From: Solirhodobacter olei
Lineage (GTDB): Bacteria; Pseudomonadota; Alphaproteobacteria; Rhodobacterales; Rhodobacteraceae
NCBI RefSeq assembly: GCF_004010155.1
Contig: NZ_RRYH01000002.1
Location: 310,001-374,000 of the forward strand
DNA length: 64,000 nt
Direction: 5' to 3'
In this document: piece after piece, positions 1 through 9,540 of the stretch
Layout: each line of letters begins with the position of its first letter
Position numbering within the stretch: the first letter of the stretch is position 1
Notes under the pieces: generated by a model
Told to the model about the DNA's origin: nothing
Databases searched by the model: none
The model's input: only the letters and a program-made list of their open reading frames with translations
Position numbers and translations under genes: made by a program

Positions 1-87
1 CACCGCGTGGTAAACGGGGCGGATGCCGCGCGTTTCCTGTCGCGGTATGCTGCCCTGATAGGGGACCTGCGACGACTGATCATCTGA
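1..87 (+). CDS. 3' end of an unrecognised coding frame (partial)
   Basis: An open frame runs in from the left edge and ends at a TGA at 85-87, giving about 28 residues ending in DLRRLII. It is too short to recognise. An 84-base open stretch in GC-rich DNA is weak evidence for a gene, so this is only a possible C-terminus of a gene lying mostly outside the window. Confidence 0.25.
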   Translation, partial: HRVVNGADAARFLSRYAALIGDLRRLII

Positions 88-399
88 TGCCAAGGATGTC
101 GGGCGGACATCTCCGTGGGCAATCTCTGCATTGAACCACTCCGTGTCGTTCGGAGGCTGGCTTGGCGGATCTGGAGACATTCAAGTTTCACCCTTATGTC
201 GCCTGCTAGCCCTCGAACGTGGGAATGTCGGGTCCCAGGCGCAGCGTCGAGCGGCCGGAAAAGTCGGCCCAGCGCGACCACTTGGCGTCCCCGCGAATGC
301 AAAGTGGCAGCGGCACAGGGCGGACCTTCCTGTAGCCCTCGGCGAAACTGACATGGGACTGCCGGCTCTGCACAGGCCGTAACGCTCTGCGGCACACTG
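88..399. other. Gap with no convincing gene
   Basis: No convincing gene is seen downstream of thiX. On the minus strand, roughly 206-350, a frame reads like the tail of a protein (for example GDAKWSRWADFSGRS), but upstream it is only the antisense of thiX. It could be a small gene remnant. No terminator with a clear T-run was found. Confidence 0.4.
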
Positions 400-1112
400 T
401 CATGACCTCAGCCACCGCTCGATCCATCGCGTAGCGGCGTAGAGAACCAATGTGAGGGCCACGAGTACGATCAGTGCCGCGAACGTCAGGTCGGCATGGC
501 TGCGCGCATTGGCCATCAGCATGACATAGCCGAGCCCCTGTGACGCGCCGACCCATTCGCCGGTCACGGCCCCGATCGGGGCGTAGACCGCCGCCACGGT
601 GAGCCCGGCGCCGAGCGACGGCAGCGCGGAGGGCAGTCGGATCCGGCGGAACTCCTGCCACCGTCCCGCTCGGGCCAGGCGGCTGAGGTCGAGCAGGCCC
701 TCCGGCGTCGCCATGAGGCCGTCGTGAAAGACCGAGGCGAGGGGAAAGAAGACGATCATCACCGTGACGACAATCTTCGGCACGATGCCGTAGCCGAGCC
801 ACAGCGTCAGGACCGGCGCGAGCGCGAACACCGGGACCGCCTGGCTGAGGAGCAGGATGGGTCGCAGAAACCGTCCGAGCGACGGGGCCAAGACCATGAA
901 AACTGCGACGCTGCAGCCCAAGAGCGCCCCGAGGATCAGACCGGTGACAACCTCTGCGCCGGTGACGGCGGCGCTGGCGGCGAGCAGGCCGGCATTGTCC
1001 TTTGCCGCTTCGAGGACCATCAGCGGTGGCGGAAGGATGAACGCCGGTGCGCCGCTCAGGCTGACGACCGCCTGCCAGAGCGCCAGAAGAACCAGAATCG
1101 GTGCGGCCGCTC

Positions 1113-1116
<4 letters not shown>
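400..1116 (-). CDS. thiX: ABC transporter permease, thiamine-precursor uptake (ThiX-like)
   Basis: A 238-residue integral membrane protein with about six hydrophobic segments. The cytoplasmic EAA loop characteristic of ABC permeases lies around residues 150-170 (QEFRRIRLPSALPSLGAG). It is the last gene of the thi operon. Its ATG overlaps the stop of the preceding ATPase gene by four bases, and longer in-frame starts would lie inside that gene, so 1116 is the likely start. Together with ThiY (binding protein) and ThiZ (ATPase) it should form the inner-membrane importer for the HMP/formylaminopyrimidine type of thiamine precursor. The substrate is inferred from the operon and the riboswitch; the permease fold itself is clear. 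Confidence 0.88.
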
Positions 1117-1813
<697 letters not shown>

Positions 1814-1817
<4 letters not shown>

Positions 1818-2749
1818 GGCTTCGACGGATCGATCGCGATTTCGGCAGGCGCCGGCGCGGCCTTGATGAGCCCGGCCTTCTGGAGGAACGCGCCGAAATC
1901 GGCATAGCGCTTCGCGTCGAGCGCCATCGGACGGGGGTCGAAATAATGGATCGAGTCCGCCCAGGCCGCCTTGTTCAGCGGGTCGCCGAGGTCCTTGGCA
2001 TAGGAGGTGTAGGCCGCCCAGGCCTTGTCAGGATCGGAGGCGATCAGCGCCGTCGCGCGCTCGGTCGCCTTCATGAACCGCACGACCCTGGCGCGGTCCA
2101 TGGTCTTCGGATTGGCCTCGTAGATCAGCTCATCATAGGGTGGAATACCGTTGTCCTCTGGCTTGAAGCAGATCCCTTTCTGGCCAAGGGCGGCAAGCTG
2201 GTGCGGCTCGAAATTGCGGAAGGCGCCGCTGACCGCATCGACCTTTCCCGAGGCGAGCGCGGGAACCAGTGAGAAGTTGACATTCACCCAGGTCACCTGG
2301 TCCGGATTGACCCCGTTGTATTTCAGCATGCCGCCCAGAAGCGCCTGCTCCACGCCTGGAACCGAATACCCGACCGTCCGTCCCCTGAGATCTGCGAGCG
2401 TCTTGACCGGGCCGTCGGCCTTGGCGAGCACGCAGTAGAGCGGCGTATCGACCAGCGTACCGACCCGCACCAGCGGCAGCCCGGCATCGTGCTGCAGATA
2501 CAGCTGCGGCTGGTAGGCCACGGCGAGGTCGACCTTTCCGGCCGCCGCCATCTTCGGCGGCTCCGACGGGTCGGCCGGCGCGATGATCTTCACGTCGAGC
2601 CCCTCGTCCGCGAAATAGCCGAGTTGCTGGGCAACGATGATCGGTCCGTGGTCCGGGTTCACGAACCAGTCCAGCATTATCGTCAGCTTGTCGGCGGCGT
2701 GGGCTGCCGGCGCGAAGGCAAGAAAGGCAAGCAGAGCAAGACTTTTCAT
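1814..2749 (-). CDS. thiY: ABC transporter substrate-binding protein, HMP/thiamine-precursor (ThiY-like)
   Basis: A 311-residue periplasmic binding protein of the NMT1/THI5-like family. A signal peptide occupies residues 1-18 (ending AHA before ADKL) and is followed by the family's typical opening TIMLDWFVNPDHGPI. Family members bind pyrimidine thiamine precursors such as HMP or N-formyl-4-amino-5-aminomethyl-2-methylpyrimidine. Its ATG overlaps the end of thiD by four bases. The ligand is an inference from family and operon. Confidence 0.9.
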
Positions 2750-3549
2750 TCTTTGGTCCTCAGCATGAAGAAATGGTCGGTCGGGCCGTGGCCCTCCCCG
2801 ACGCTCAATCCGTCTGCGGCCGCAATCGCGCGGGCAACGTAGGCTTTCGCAGCCCTGCATGCCCCGAGCGGATCCTCCCCAAGGGCGAGCCGGGTAGCGA
2901 TGGCCGAGGACAGCGTGCAGCCGGTCCCATGGGTGTTGCGGGTCGCAAGGCGAGGCGCTTCGAGCCAATGGACGCTGTCTCCGGTGGCAAAGAGGTCGGG
3001 GCTTGCATCGCCGCCGAGATGCCCGCCCTTCAGCAAGACCGCACGAGGCCCGAGGGCCAGAAGCCGTGCCGCCTGCGCCGCCATCTCCTCGCGCGTTCCC
3101 GCTTCCGCTTCGCCAAGGAGATCGGCCGCCTCCGGCAGGTTCGGCGTGACGATCGTGGCGCGCGGCAGGAGTTCGGCCCTGAGCGCCGCCACGGCCGCCT
3201 CGGCCAGGAGCCGGTCGCCCCCCTTGGCGACCATCACCGGGTCGAGCACGACCGGCGCCGCCTGGTGCGCAAGCGCTCCGGCGACGGTCCGGACGATCTC
3301 GGCCGTCCCCAGCATGCCGATCTTCACCGCATCGACACGGATATCCTCGAACACCGCCGCGATCTGGTCGGCGACGAAGCCGGGCTGCAGCATCTGCGCC
3401 GCGCGCACGCCCCGGGTGTTCTGGACGGTAAGGGCCGTGAGCGCCGCCATCGCATATCCGCCGTTCGCGCAGATGGCCTTGATGTCGGCCTGTATTCCGG
3501 CGCCGCCGGAAGGGTCCGACCCGGCGATGGAAAGGACGTTGGGGGTCAT
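2746..3549 (-). CDS. thiD: Bifunctional hydroxymethylpyrimidine kinase / HMP-phosphate kinase
   Basis: A 267-residue ribokinase-fold enzyme that phosphorylates HMP to HMP-P and then to HMP-PP, the pyrimidine half of thiamine phosphate. The N-terminal substrate motif GSDPSGGAGIQAD (10-22) and the C-terminal anion-hole/catalytic motif HGTGC (207-211) are intact, and the length is normal. It is translationally coupled to thiE upstream (4-base overlap). In this operon it would process pyrimidine brought in by ThiXYZ. Confidence 0.95.
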   Translation of the reverse strand: MTPNVLSIAGSDPSGGAGIQADIKAICANGGYAMAALTALTVQNTRGVRAAQMLQPGFVADQIAAVFEDIRVDAVKIGMLGTAEIVRTVAGALAHQAAPVVLDPVMVAKGGDRLLAEAAVAALRAELLPRATIVTPNLPEAADLLGEAEAGTREEMAAQAARLLALGPRAVLLKGGHLGGDASPDLFATGDSVHWLEAPRLATRNTHGTGCTLSSAIATRLALGEDPLGACRAAKAYVARAIAAADGLSVGEGHGPTDHFFMLRTKE

Positions 3550-4169
3550 CTTGCTGCCCAGCCCTCCGCCAATGCCCGCGCCGCCGCTTCCGGCTCTGCT
3601 GCTGCCGCGATGGCCGAAATCACCGCCATGCCTGCGGTGCCGCAGGCCTTCAGCGCCGGGATGTCCGCCAGTCCGACGCCGCCGATGGCGACGGCAGGGA
3701 CCGGCGACGCCCGGACGATGCCGGCAAGCCGTTCAATCCCGAGCGGGGCCGCCGCATCGGTCTTGCTGGCCGTCGCTCTTAGGGGGCCGACGCCGATGTA
3801 GTCGACGACCCCAGCGGGCATGGCCGCCAGCTGCACCTCGGTCTCGATCGACAGCCCGAGGATCCGGTTCGCACCGATGCGCCGCCGGGTCTCCACAGCT
3901 GAGGCATCGGTCTGGCCGACGTGCACCCCGTCCGCGCCGGAGGCGAGCATCACGGCGACCCGGTCGTTCACGACCAGGGGCACGCCCAGCGGCGCAAGGA
4001 GCGTTTTCAGCTGCCGTGCTGCCTCGGCCATATCGGCATCGTCGGCCTGCTTGTCCCGGAGCTGGATCATCGTCGCGCCGCCCCGGGCAGCCGCAAGGAT
4101 CAACGCCTCGAGCGCCGCGCGCCGTGCAACCCAGCCGTCAGGCGTCACGAAGTAGACCGAGAGGTTCAT
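3546..4169 (-). CDS. thiE: Thiamine-phosphate synthase
   Basis: A 207-residue TIM-barrel enzyme that joins HMP-PP and HET-P to form thiamine monophosphate. Family motifs are present: the pyrophosphate-binding MIQLRDK (34-40), VNDR (67-70), GVHVGQ (81-86) and the GPLRATASKTDA loop. The ATG at 4169 overlaps the thiM stop; longer frames would lie wholly inside thiM and were rejected. Length is typical. Confidence 0.95.
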   Translation of the reverse strand: MNLSVYFVTPDGWVARRAALEALILAAARGGATMIQLRDKQADDADMAEAARQLKTLLAPLGVPLVVNDRVAVMLASGADGVHVGQTDASAVETRRRIGANRILGLSIETEVQLAAMPAGVVDYIGVGPLRATASKTDAAAPLGIERLAGIVRASPVPAVAIGGVGLADIPALKACGTAGMAVISAIAAAAEPEAAARALAEGWAAR

Positions 4170-4951
4170 GCCTCCGTCACCCTGGCCCCCTCGTCGACCC
4201 GCTCGGGCGTGAGGCGATAGAGCGCGTCGCAAAACGCAACCGCGAAGCTGCCGGGCCCCGCGGCCCCATCCGCCGCCATTTCGCCGGCCAGACCGTAGTA
4301 CGCCAGCGCCGCCACCGTCGCCTCCAGCCGGTCCTGCCCCACGAGGAAGGCCCCGACCACCCCGGTCAGCGAGCACCCGAGCGCGGTGACACGCGGCATC
4401 AGGGGGTTGCCATTGGCGATGCGGTAGGCGCGGCGGCCGTCCGTCACGTAGTCGACTGGCCCGGTGACCGCAACCACGCCCCGGGTCTCGGCGGCCAGAG
4501 CCCGCGCGGCCGCCTCGGCGGCCTCCACGCCATCCGCGGCATCCACTCCCCTGCCCCGGCCTGCACCCCCAGCGAGCGCCATGATTTCCGAGGCATTGCC
4601 GCGCACCACATCGGGCAGGAGTGCGAGCAGCGCCGCCGAGGTCTCCCGGCGGAAAGCGGTCGCGCCGGCGGCGACCGGGTCGAGCACCCAGGGCACGTTC
4701 CGGGCAGCGGCAACTCGGGCGACGGCAAGCATCGACTCCACCCAGGACCCGCTGAGAGTCCCGATATTGACTGTCACCGCCTGGGCGATGGCGGCGAACT
4801 CGGCAGCTTCCTCCTCCGCATGGACCATTGCGGGCGAGCAGCCCGCGGCGAGCATGACATTCGCCATGACGTTCATCGCCACGTAATTCGTGATGTTCTG
4901 CACCAGGGGCGCCGTAGCGCGCATATTGGCCAGATAGCGTCCGGGTTCCAT
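4166..4951 (-). CDS. thiM: Hydroxyethylthiazole kinase
   Basis: A 261-residue kinase that phosphorylates salvaged hydroxyethylthiazole (HET). The diagnostic N-terminal block NITNYVAMNVMANVMLAAG starts at residue 19, and the C-terminal VTALGCSLTG block carries the catalytic Cys. The start at 4951 follows a strong ribosome-binding site (GGGAGGAGG) about eight bases upstream. It is the first gene of the operon, directly behind the TPP riboswitch. With thiD and thiE it forms a complete salvage set; no thiC, thiG or thiO is seen nearby. Confidence 0.95.
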   Translation of the reverse strand: MEPGRYLANMRATAPLVQNITNYVAMNVMANVMLAAGCSPAMVHAEEEAAEFAAIAQAVTVNIGTLSGSWVESMLAVARVAAARNVPWVLDPVAAGATAFRRETSAALLALLPDVVRGNASEIMALAGGAGRGRGVDAADGVEAAEAAARALAAETRGVVAVTGPVDYVTDGRRAYRIANGNPLMPRVTALGCSLTGVVGAFLVGQDRLEATVAALAYYGLAGEMAADGAAGPGSFAVAFCDALYRLTPERVDEGARVTEA

Positions 4952-5006
4952 CGTCGTTCCTCCTCCCGGTCGGATGCCGAAAGGGAGAGGGCGACCCCGT
5001 CCCGAT

Positions 5007-5085
5007 GCGACTTCCTCCGCCGGCATGATCCGGTTCAGGTTCAAAGGGTGCTTCTCAGCCCGGTCGACCCGGACGCCCCTGTCAC
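5007..5085 (-). promoter_or_regulatory. TPP riboswitch (THI element)
   Basis: Read on the minus strand, the leader contains the conserved THI-box pieces in order: GGGGCGTCC, CTGAGA, then ACCTGAACCGGATCATGCC followed by GGCGGAGGAAG. These correspond to the pyrimidine- and pyrophosphate-sensor helices of TPP riboswitches. About 55 bases separate it from the thiM start, so it probably controls ribosome access or termination for the whole thiMEDYZX operon, lowering expression when thiamine pyrophosphate is high. Confidence 0.95.
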
Positions 5086-5091
5086 GAGATC

Positions 5092-5120
5092 CGGATACGT
5101 GAAGCCATGATGCGGCGCAA
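5092..5120 (-). promoter_or_regulatory. Probable promoter of the thi operon
   Basis: On the minus strand, TTGCGC (5120-5115) and TATCCG (5097-5092) are separated by 17 bases. Transcription would start near 5085, exactly at the 5' edge of the riboswitch. The -10 box is weak, so the call rests mainly on spacing and position. Confidence 0.4.
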
Positions 5121-5343
5121 GAGCCGGCACCGGTCAGCCAAAGGTCTTGGGAGAGCCCGAGCGTTGATTTCAGGATCGCCTGTGCGGCACGAGCGGCCCG
5201 GAGCCGACCTTGGGCGCAAACGAACTTAGCGGCGGCGCAGCGGTGGACACGCCCGTTCCCCCCTGCCGTCGCGGCGTTCTTGCACCTTCGGCGGCCTTCC
5301 CCCAAGCTGTGCCTTGCCACAGGCCAACTCCGGGGGACCGATA

Positions 5344-5940
5344 TTGCCTGAAGCCGATCTTCAGTCCGTTTCGCTCCGACGCGTCATCGTTGCCGTCACG
5401 CTTGCGAATCTCGCCTATTTCGGCGTGGAAGCGTCCGTCGCCCTCGCCATCCGCTCCGTTTCGCTGTTCGCCGACAGTGTCGACTTCCTCGAGGATGCCT
5501 CAGTCAACCTCCTCATCCTGCTTGCTTTGGGTTGGTCTGTCCGGGCCCGCGCTCGGCTTGGCTACGCGCTGTCGCTGATCTTGCTCGCACCGGCCCTTGG
5601 GATGCTCTGGGCGCTCTGGGGCAAGTTTGCGGCTCCTTCCATTCCAGCTCCCATTCCGCTGACGGTCACCGGTCTCGGCGCCCTTGTCGTCAACTTGGGC
5701 TGCGCCCTCGCGCTTGCCCGGATCCGCCATCATGCAGGCAGCATCTCGCGCGCGGCGTTCCTGTCCGCCCGCAACGACGTGTTCGCCAATCTCGGCATCA
5801 TCGCCGCGGGCCTCGTCACCGCCTGGACCGCCTCGCTCTGGCCCGACGTGCTCGTGGGCCTTGCGATCGCCGCGATGAACCTTGATGCGGCGCGGGAGGT
5901 CTGGTCGGCAGCGCGCGAAGAACACGCCGCCGCGCCCTGA
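5344..5940 (+). CDS. CDF-like (cation diffusion facilitator) transporter
   Basis: A roughly 198-residue protein with four to five transmembrane segments that aligns by eye with the membrane domain of CDF cation-efflux proteins. It lacks the usual cytoplasmic C-terminal domain. The CDF metal site is altered: TM2 reads DSVDFLEDA where HxxxD is usual, and TM5 reads SARNDVFANLG where a His normally sits four residues before the Asp. The start is uncertain. The TTG at 5344 has a GGGGGA ribosome-binding site; another TTG lies at 5314 and no ATG fits. It is divergent from the thi operon, and the substrate is unknown. Confidence 0.75.
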   Translation: MPEADLQSVSLRRVIVAVTLANLAYFGVEASVALAIRSVSLFADSVDFLEDASVNLLILLALGWSVRARARLGYALSLILLAPALGMLWALWGKFAAPSIPAPIPLTVTGLGALVVNLGCALALARIRHHAGSISRAAFLSARNDVFANLGIIAAGLVTAWTASLWPDVLVGLAIAAMNLDAAREVWSAAREEHAAAP

Positions 5941-5984
5941 ACCTGCACGGGTGCCATCAGACGGTCCCTTCCGTCACCCGCCTC

Positions 5985-6209
5985 TCAGTGCGATCGCCGG
6001 AGCCACCAGCGACGTGCGGCGACAAGCGCCCAGACAGCCTCGACGAGCCCGAAGGGCCAGGCGCCCTGGAGGAAGCCGTAGGTGGAGGCCATCACGCAGG
6101 ACACGGCGAAGGCGAGGACGAACCAGGGGCTCCGCTCCTCGAGTGCGTAGAAGATGAGCATGGCGCCCACCGCGAAGAGGCCGAACAGGGTCAGGGTGTC
6201 CATCGTCAT
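5985..6209 (-). CDS. Small inner-membrane protein, function unknown
   Basis: A 74-residue protein with two hydrophobic segments (TLFGLFAVGAMLIFYAL and WFVLAFAVSCVMASTYGFL) followed by a third, amphipathic stretch and a basic tail (RRWWLRRSH). The ATG at 6209 has an AGGGA site seven bases upstream; an in-frame ATG at 6203 is an alternative. It resembles small conserved proteobacterial membrane proteins of unknown role. It is convergent with the cation transporter gene. Confidence 0.6.
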   Translation of the reverse strand: MTMDTLTLFGLFAVGAMLIFYALEERSPWFVLAFAVSCVMASTYGFLQGAWPFGLVEAVWALVAARRWWLRRSH

Positions 6210-6432
6210 GACCAGATCCCTAACGCGATGGCGGCATCCGGGGAAGCCGTGAGGCATCTGGTCCCCGCCGCCGCAGCGCAGTGTTCTTGAACCTGCCGTT
6301 CCTTTCCGATCACAAAACACCAGACGTTGGCCGAGTGCGCAGCGGGCGTGGTCTCCGTCGAAGACGTCAGATCGAGTTCCGTCGTGAGAGGCATGTCGCC
6401 AGCAAAAGGTCTTTCAACTGACCTGACCGGCC

Positions 6433-7392
6433 TTACCGCTCGAACGGTGGAACGGCGGCCTCGGCAAGCCACTCTGCCTCGCCCCGATTGGGGGCGAGCC
6501 TCCGCGCCCGCATCTGGCGCCATCCGGCATACCAGAGATAGAGCGCGAGGCTTGAGATCACGATTACCCCACCGACAAGCATCGACCGCGTCGGCGCGGC
6601 CCCGGTTCCGGCCCAGACCCAGATCGGCCCGAGGATGGTTTCCAGAAGCATCAGAAGGCTGACGTTCGAAGCATGAGTGTAGCGCGAGGCGAGGGAAAGC
6701 GAGAAGAACGACACGGGCAGGACAAGCCCACCGGCGACGACGATGGCCCAAACGTGCCCGCTGGCCATCGCCTGCGGCCCGATCCGTGCCAGGCCGACGA
6801 GGCCCGCCAGAACAGCCCCCGCCCCTACCGCAAGCAGGATCGGTAGCCGTGCATTGCGGCGGATTGTGACGAAGCTCAGTGCAAGGCTCAGCGCCACGCC
6901 CAGCCCGGCCCCTGCGCCAAGGAGCGGGCTGCCCGTGGCCCGGCCCGGTCCCGTCCCGAACACCGCGAGACCGATGCCCGCCAGCACCGCCGCGATCGCC
7001 GCCCATGTGGACCAGTGTGTCGCCTCCCCCAGCAGCAGCCGCGTCATGAGCGCAGCGAAGACCGGCACGGTGGCGACGCTGAACAAGACCACCGGAACCG
7101 GCGCCGCCGCGATGCCGATGGCGAAGAGCGACGCATTGCAGACCTGGCAGACCACCACCAGCAGGCCCGCCCCGCAGGAGACGGCCTCGAGATCGCTGCG
7201 CAGATGCCGACGCCTGAAGACGAGCCATGCCAGCAGCAGCGCCGACCCCATCAGGAGGCCGCGCCAGGCGACCATCTCGGCGCCGCTCATCTCCGACCAC
7301 CGCATGAGCAGTGTATCCGGTGTGATCGCCAGCGCCCCGAAAAGGGCGAGCAATATCCCGAACCACGGATGTCGTGTCATCTTCAATTCCAA
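6433..7392 (-). CDS. EamA/DMT-family membrane transporter
   Basis: A 319-residue protein with about ten transmembrane helices arranged as two EamA repeats, typical of the drug/metabolite transporter superfamily. The N-terminal repeat begins GILLALFGALAITPDTLLMRWS. A second in-frame ATG at 7380 is also possible. DMT members export amino acids or metabolites, or act as permeases, but the substrate cannot be read from sequence. It stands alone between the small membrane gene and the regulator remnant. Confidence 0.85.
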   Translation of the reverse strand: MELKMTRHPWFGILLALFGALAITPDTLLMRWSEMSGAEMVAWRGLLMGSALLLAWLVFRRRHLRSDLEAVSCGAGLLVVVCQVCNASLFAIGIAAAPVPVVLFSVATVPVFAALMTRLLLGEATHWSTWAAIAAVLAGIGLAVFGTGPGRATGSPLLGAGAGLGVALSLALSFVTIRRNARLPILLAVGAGAVLAGLVGLARIGPQAMASGHVWAIVVAGGLVLPVSFFSLSLASRYTHASNVSLLMLLETILGPIWVWAGTGAAPTRSMLVGGVIVISSLALYLWYAGWRQMRARRLAPNRGEAEWLAEAAVPPFER

Positions 7393-7639
7393 ATCGGAGT
7401 CTCGCCTGACCTCTATCGGCCCGCGCAGCCCATTCCAAGGATGTCCTGGCCAGCCAACGAAGTCCTCAGCGCGAGGCTGTCCTGTTCCCCGGGAGTCATG
7501 GCTGATGCGTCAAGAGCAGGCACCTTCGGGCGATGAGAAGGAGGACAAATCCTTTCAGCCCGGCCTCGAGTTCCTTCTCACGCGCTGGTGCCGTCTTTCC
7601 CATCGCCGATGTCCGGACCCGAAGCGATGACGCTGCTGC

Positions 7640-8242
7640 AAAGCATCCGATCGGAGACCGGGACGAGGGCTACGCGATCCATTTCAACGGGCCTGCCCAA
7701 CGATTGCACGATCATGGCGATCTCCTGTGCCTCGATACGGCAGGTCGCCTGCGCTTGGCCTCGCCAGAGGCCGAGACCCGGGAATCCATGGTAGGCCGAG
7801 GCGCCCCCGGGCGAGGTCCGGGGCGCTGTAGATGCGCGGCCGCGACGGAGAGGTCAGGGACCTCATCGCGTTCGTCCTGGACGATCATGCGGTGGCGGGG
7901 ATTGCCGGCTGGGCCGCCCCCTTCGGCTCAACCGCGCCGCTGACCGTTGTCGTACTGAGGCCCCGACGAGAGAGGAGTGCGACCGAAGCCTTGAGACATA
8001 GATTCGGCCTTACAGGAGCGAAGATCGAAGTCGTTCGCGCCCTCGGAGCAGGGCCAAACCTTCAGGAAATCGCGAATTCTCGCGGTCGGAGCCGCCTGAC
8101 CGTTCGCAACCAGATCAGGTCAGCGATGCAGAAGGCCGATGTGCGACGCAAGGTCGACCTCGTTCTGATGCACAGCAGGCGCGATCCGAAATTCCCTTCG
8201 AGCTTTCCCAATCCGTGCCTAAGGCATGACTGGAATCAGTAA
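7640..8242 (+). pseudogene. Decayed LuxR-type transcriptional regulator
   Basis: Two frames together resemble one regulator. Around 7660-7790 one frame reads like the middle of LuxR-type proteins (YAIHFNGPAQRL, LLCLDTAGRLRLASP). After a frame change near 7800-7850, the frame ending at 8242 carries a recognisable LuxR/GerE helix-turn-helix (RFGLTGAKIEVVRALGAG, then LQEIANSRGRSRLTVRNQ) and ends in HDWNQ. No intact start was found. Frameshift plus missing N-terminus suggests a pseudogene; a sequencing error is the alternative for the frameshift. Confidence 0.5.
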
Positions 8243-8274
8243 GGAGTTAAAAGGTTTCATGACCTCGCAAGCAT

Positions 8275-8316
8275 CCAAGTCAGAGGTCAAGGGTTCAAGT
8301 CCTTGCTGGGGCGCCA
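8275..8316 (+). other. tRNA 3'-end fragment (possible attachment-site scar)
   Basis: The sequence reads like the last part of a tRNA gene. AGGTC (variable loop) is followed by AAGGG-TTCAAGT-CCTTG (T arm, one mismatch), then CTGGGGC (3' acceptor strand), G and CCA ending at 8316. No matching 5' acceptor strand GCCCCAG or anticodon arm is found upstream, so it is not a complete tRNA. Integrating elements that use tRNA genes leave exactly such 3'-end copies. It overlaps the last codons of the minus-strand glycosyltransferase gene. The isotype cannot be assigned. Confidence 0.5.
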
Positions 8317-9536
8317 TTCTCCCGGCCACCCGCCCGCAGTGCGATCCACAGGATCAGCCCCAGCATCAGAAGCCCCACCACCGCTGGCTTCTGGCCGGCG
8401 CGGACCTGTTTCTCCAGCGCCGCCGCGGAGGGCGACGTGGCGCCGAGCCATATGCTCAGGCTCGTCGCGACCCAGCCGGCGACAACCAGCGCCGCCGCCT
8501 CTGCCAGCGCCAGCCGGGGGGCGAGCACGGGCCAGATCAGCGCGAAGCCGATGCCGTAAAGCGCCATGTCGTAGTCATAGGCATAGGGGCTGATCATGAG
8601 CCCGCAGAGCGTGGCGAGGCCAAGCTGCGCGCGCAGCGGCAGGCCCAGCCGGGCGGCGCGCCAGATCACCACAAGGCCGATCAGCGCGGCCAGCCCCTGC
8701 CCGGCCATTGCCGCCCCGGTCGAAAGCCCGAGCGCGCGGAGCGCCGCGAAGACCGAGGCGAGGCGGAAGTAGCGGAAACCGCCGGTCCGCAGCATCTCCG
8801 CCGTGGCGTCGAGGCCGGACAGGAACGCCGCCCAGATCCCCGGCCCGTAGACCAGCGTGGCGAGCGCCCCGCTGACCAGCACCGTGGCTGCCGCGACCGC
8901 AACCATGGCCCAGCGTCCGCGCATGACCGCCCAGGCGGCAATGCCGAGCCCGAGGTGCGGCTTGATCACCATCAGTCCCAGCGGCAGCCCGGCGCTGGCC
9001 CTCCGCCGCAGCGCCAGAAGCGCGAAGAGGCCGACAAGGCCGCCGGTCAGAAACCCGTTCTGCCCGGCGAAGATCGTCGCCATCAGCCCGGGCCCGGCGG
9101 CGAGGAAGGCGAGCGCGAAATCCCGCCCGGCGATCCGTTGCAGCACCGTCAGGTAGAAGGCCAGCGAGCCCAGAGCAAAGACCAGATAGGCCAAGCCCGC
9201 AGGCAGAAATGCGAGCGCGGTCAGAAGCAGGTCGAATTGCGGCGGATAGGCCCAGGGCAGCGTCGGCTTTTCGACACCATGCGAGACGGCGGCCTCGGCG
9301 GCATACATCGTCCTGGTGTCGTAGGCCGCGGCCATCCGCCCCTCGCGCCCCATCGTGCCGGCGATGTAGAAGGCGTCGAAATCGACGAGCCGATGCGCCG
9401 CATGCCCGGCGCTGGCCTTCAGATAGGCCTGCGACTGCACCATCACGCAGGCGGCAAGGAACACCGCCATCAGCACTGCCGCGACCGCGACGAGCTTAAG
9501 CCCTCGGGTCGGGGCGAGTTGATCGACGAGGCTCAC
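8295..9536 (-). CDS. GT87-family (DUF2029) polyprenyl-phosphate-dependent glycosyltransferase
   Basis: A 413-residue GT-C-type membrane protein with about ten helices. Family landmarks are visible: DFDAFYIAG in the first periplasmic loop (52-60) with the acidic residue expected to be catalytic, and WAYPPQ (95-100). Known GT87/GT-C relatives in actinobacteria transfer mannose or arabinose from polyprenyl-phosphate sugars on the outer face of the membrane. It is the last gene of the operon that appears to make polyprenyl-phosphate-arabinose, starting four bases after its paralogue. The sugar and acceptor are inferred. Its last residues are encoded within the tRNA-like fragment. Confidence 0.82.
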   Translation of the reverse strand: MSLVDQLAPTRGLKLVAVAAVLMAVFLAACVMVQSQAYLKASAGHAAHRLVDFDAFYIAGTMGREGRMAAAYDTRTMYAAEAAVSHGVEKPTLPWAYPPQFDLLLTALAFLPAGLAYLVFALGSLAFYLTVLQRIAGRDFALAFLAAGPGLMATIFAGQNGFLTGGLVGLFALLALRRRASAGLPLGLMVIKPHLGLGIAAWAVMRGRWAMVAVAAATVLVSGALATLVYGPGIWAAFLSGLDATAEMLRTGGFRYFRLASVFAALRALGLSTGAAMAGQGLAALIGLVVIWRAARLGLPLRAQLGLATLCGLMISPYAYDYDMALYGIGFALIWPVLAPRLALAEAAALVVAGWVATSLSIWLGATSPSAAALEKQVRAGQKPAVVGLLMLGLILWIALRAGGRENGAPART

Positions 9537-9540
9537 GCCC

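Noticed and set aside
206-802. Minus-strand frame ending at 206 with a protein-like tail
   Set aside because: Most of it is antisense to thiX. The last 50 residues look protein-like but have no start, so it is recorded only as a possible remnant in the 88-399 gap.
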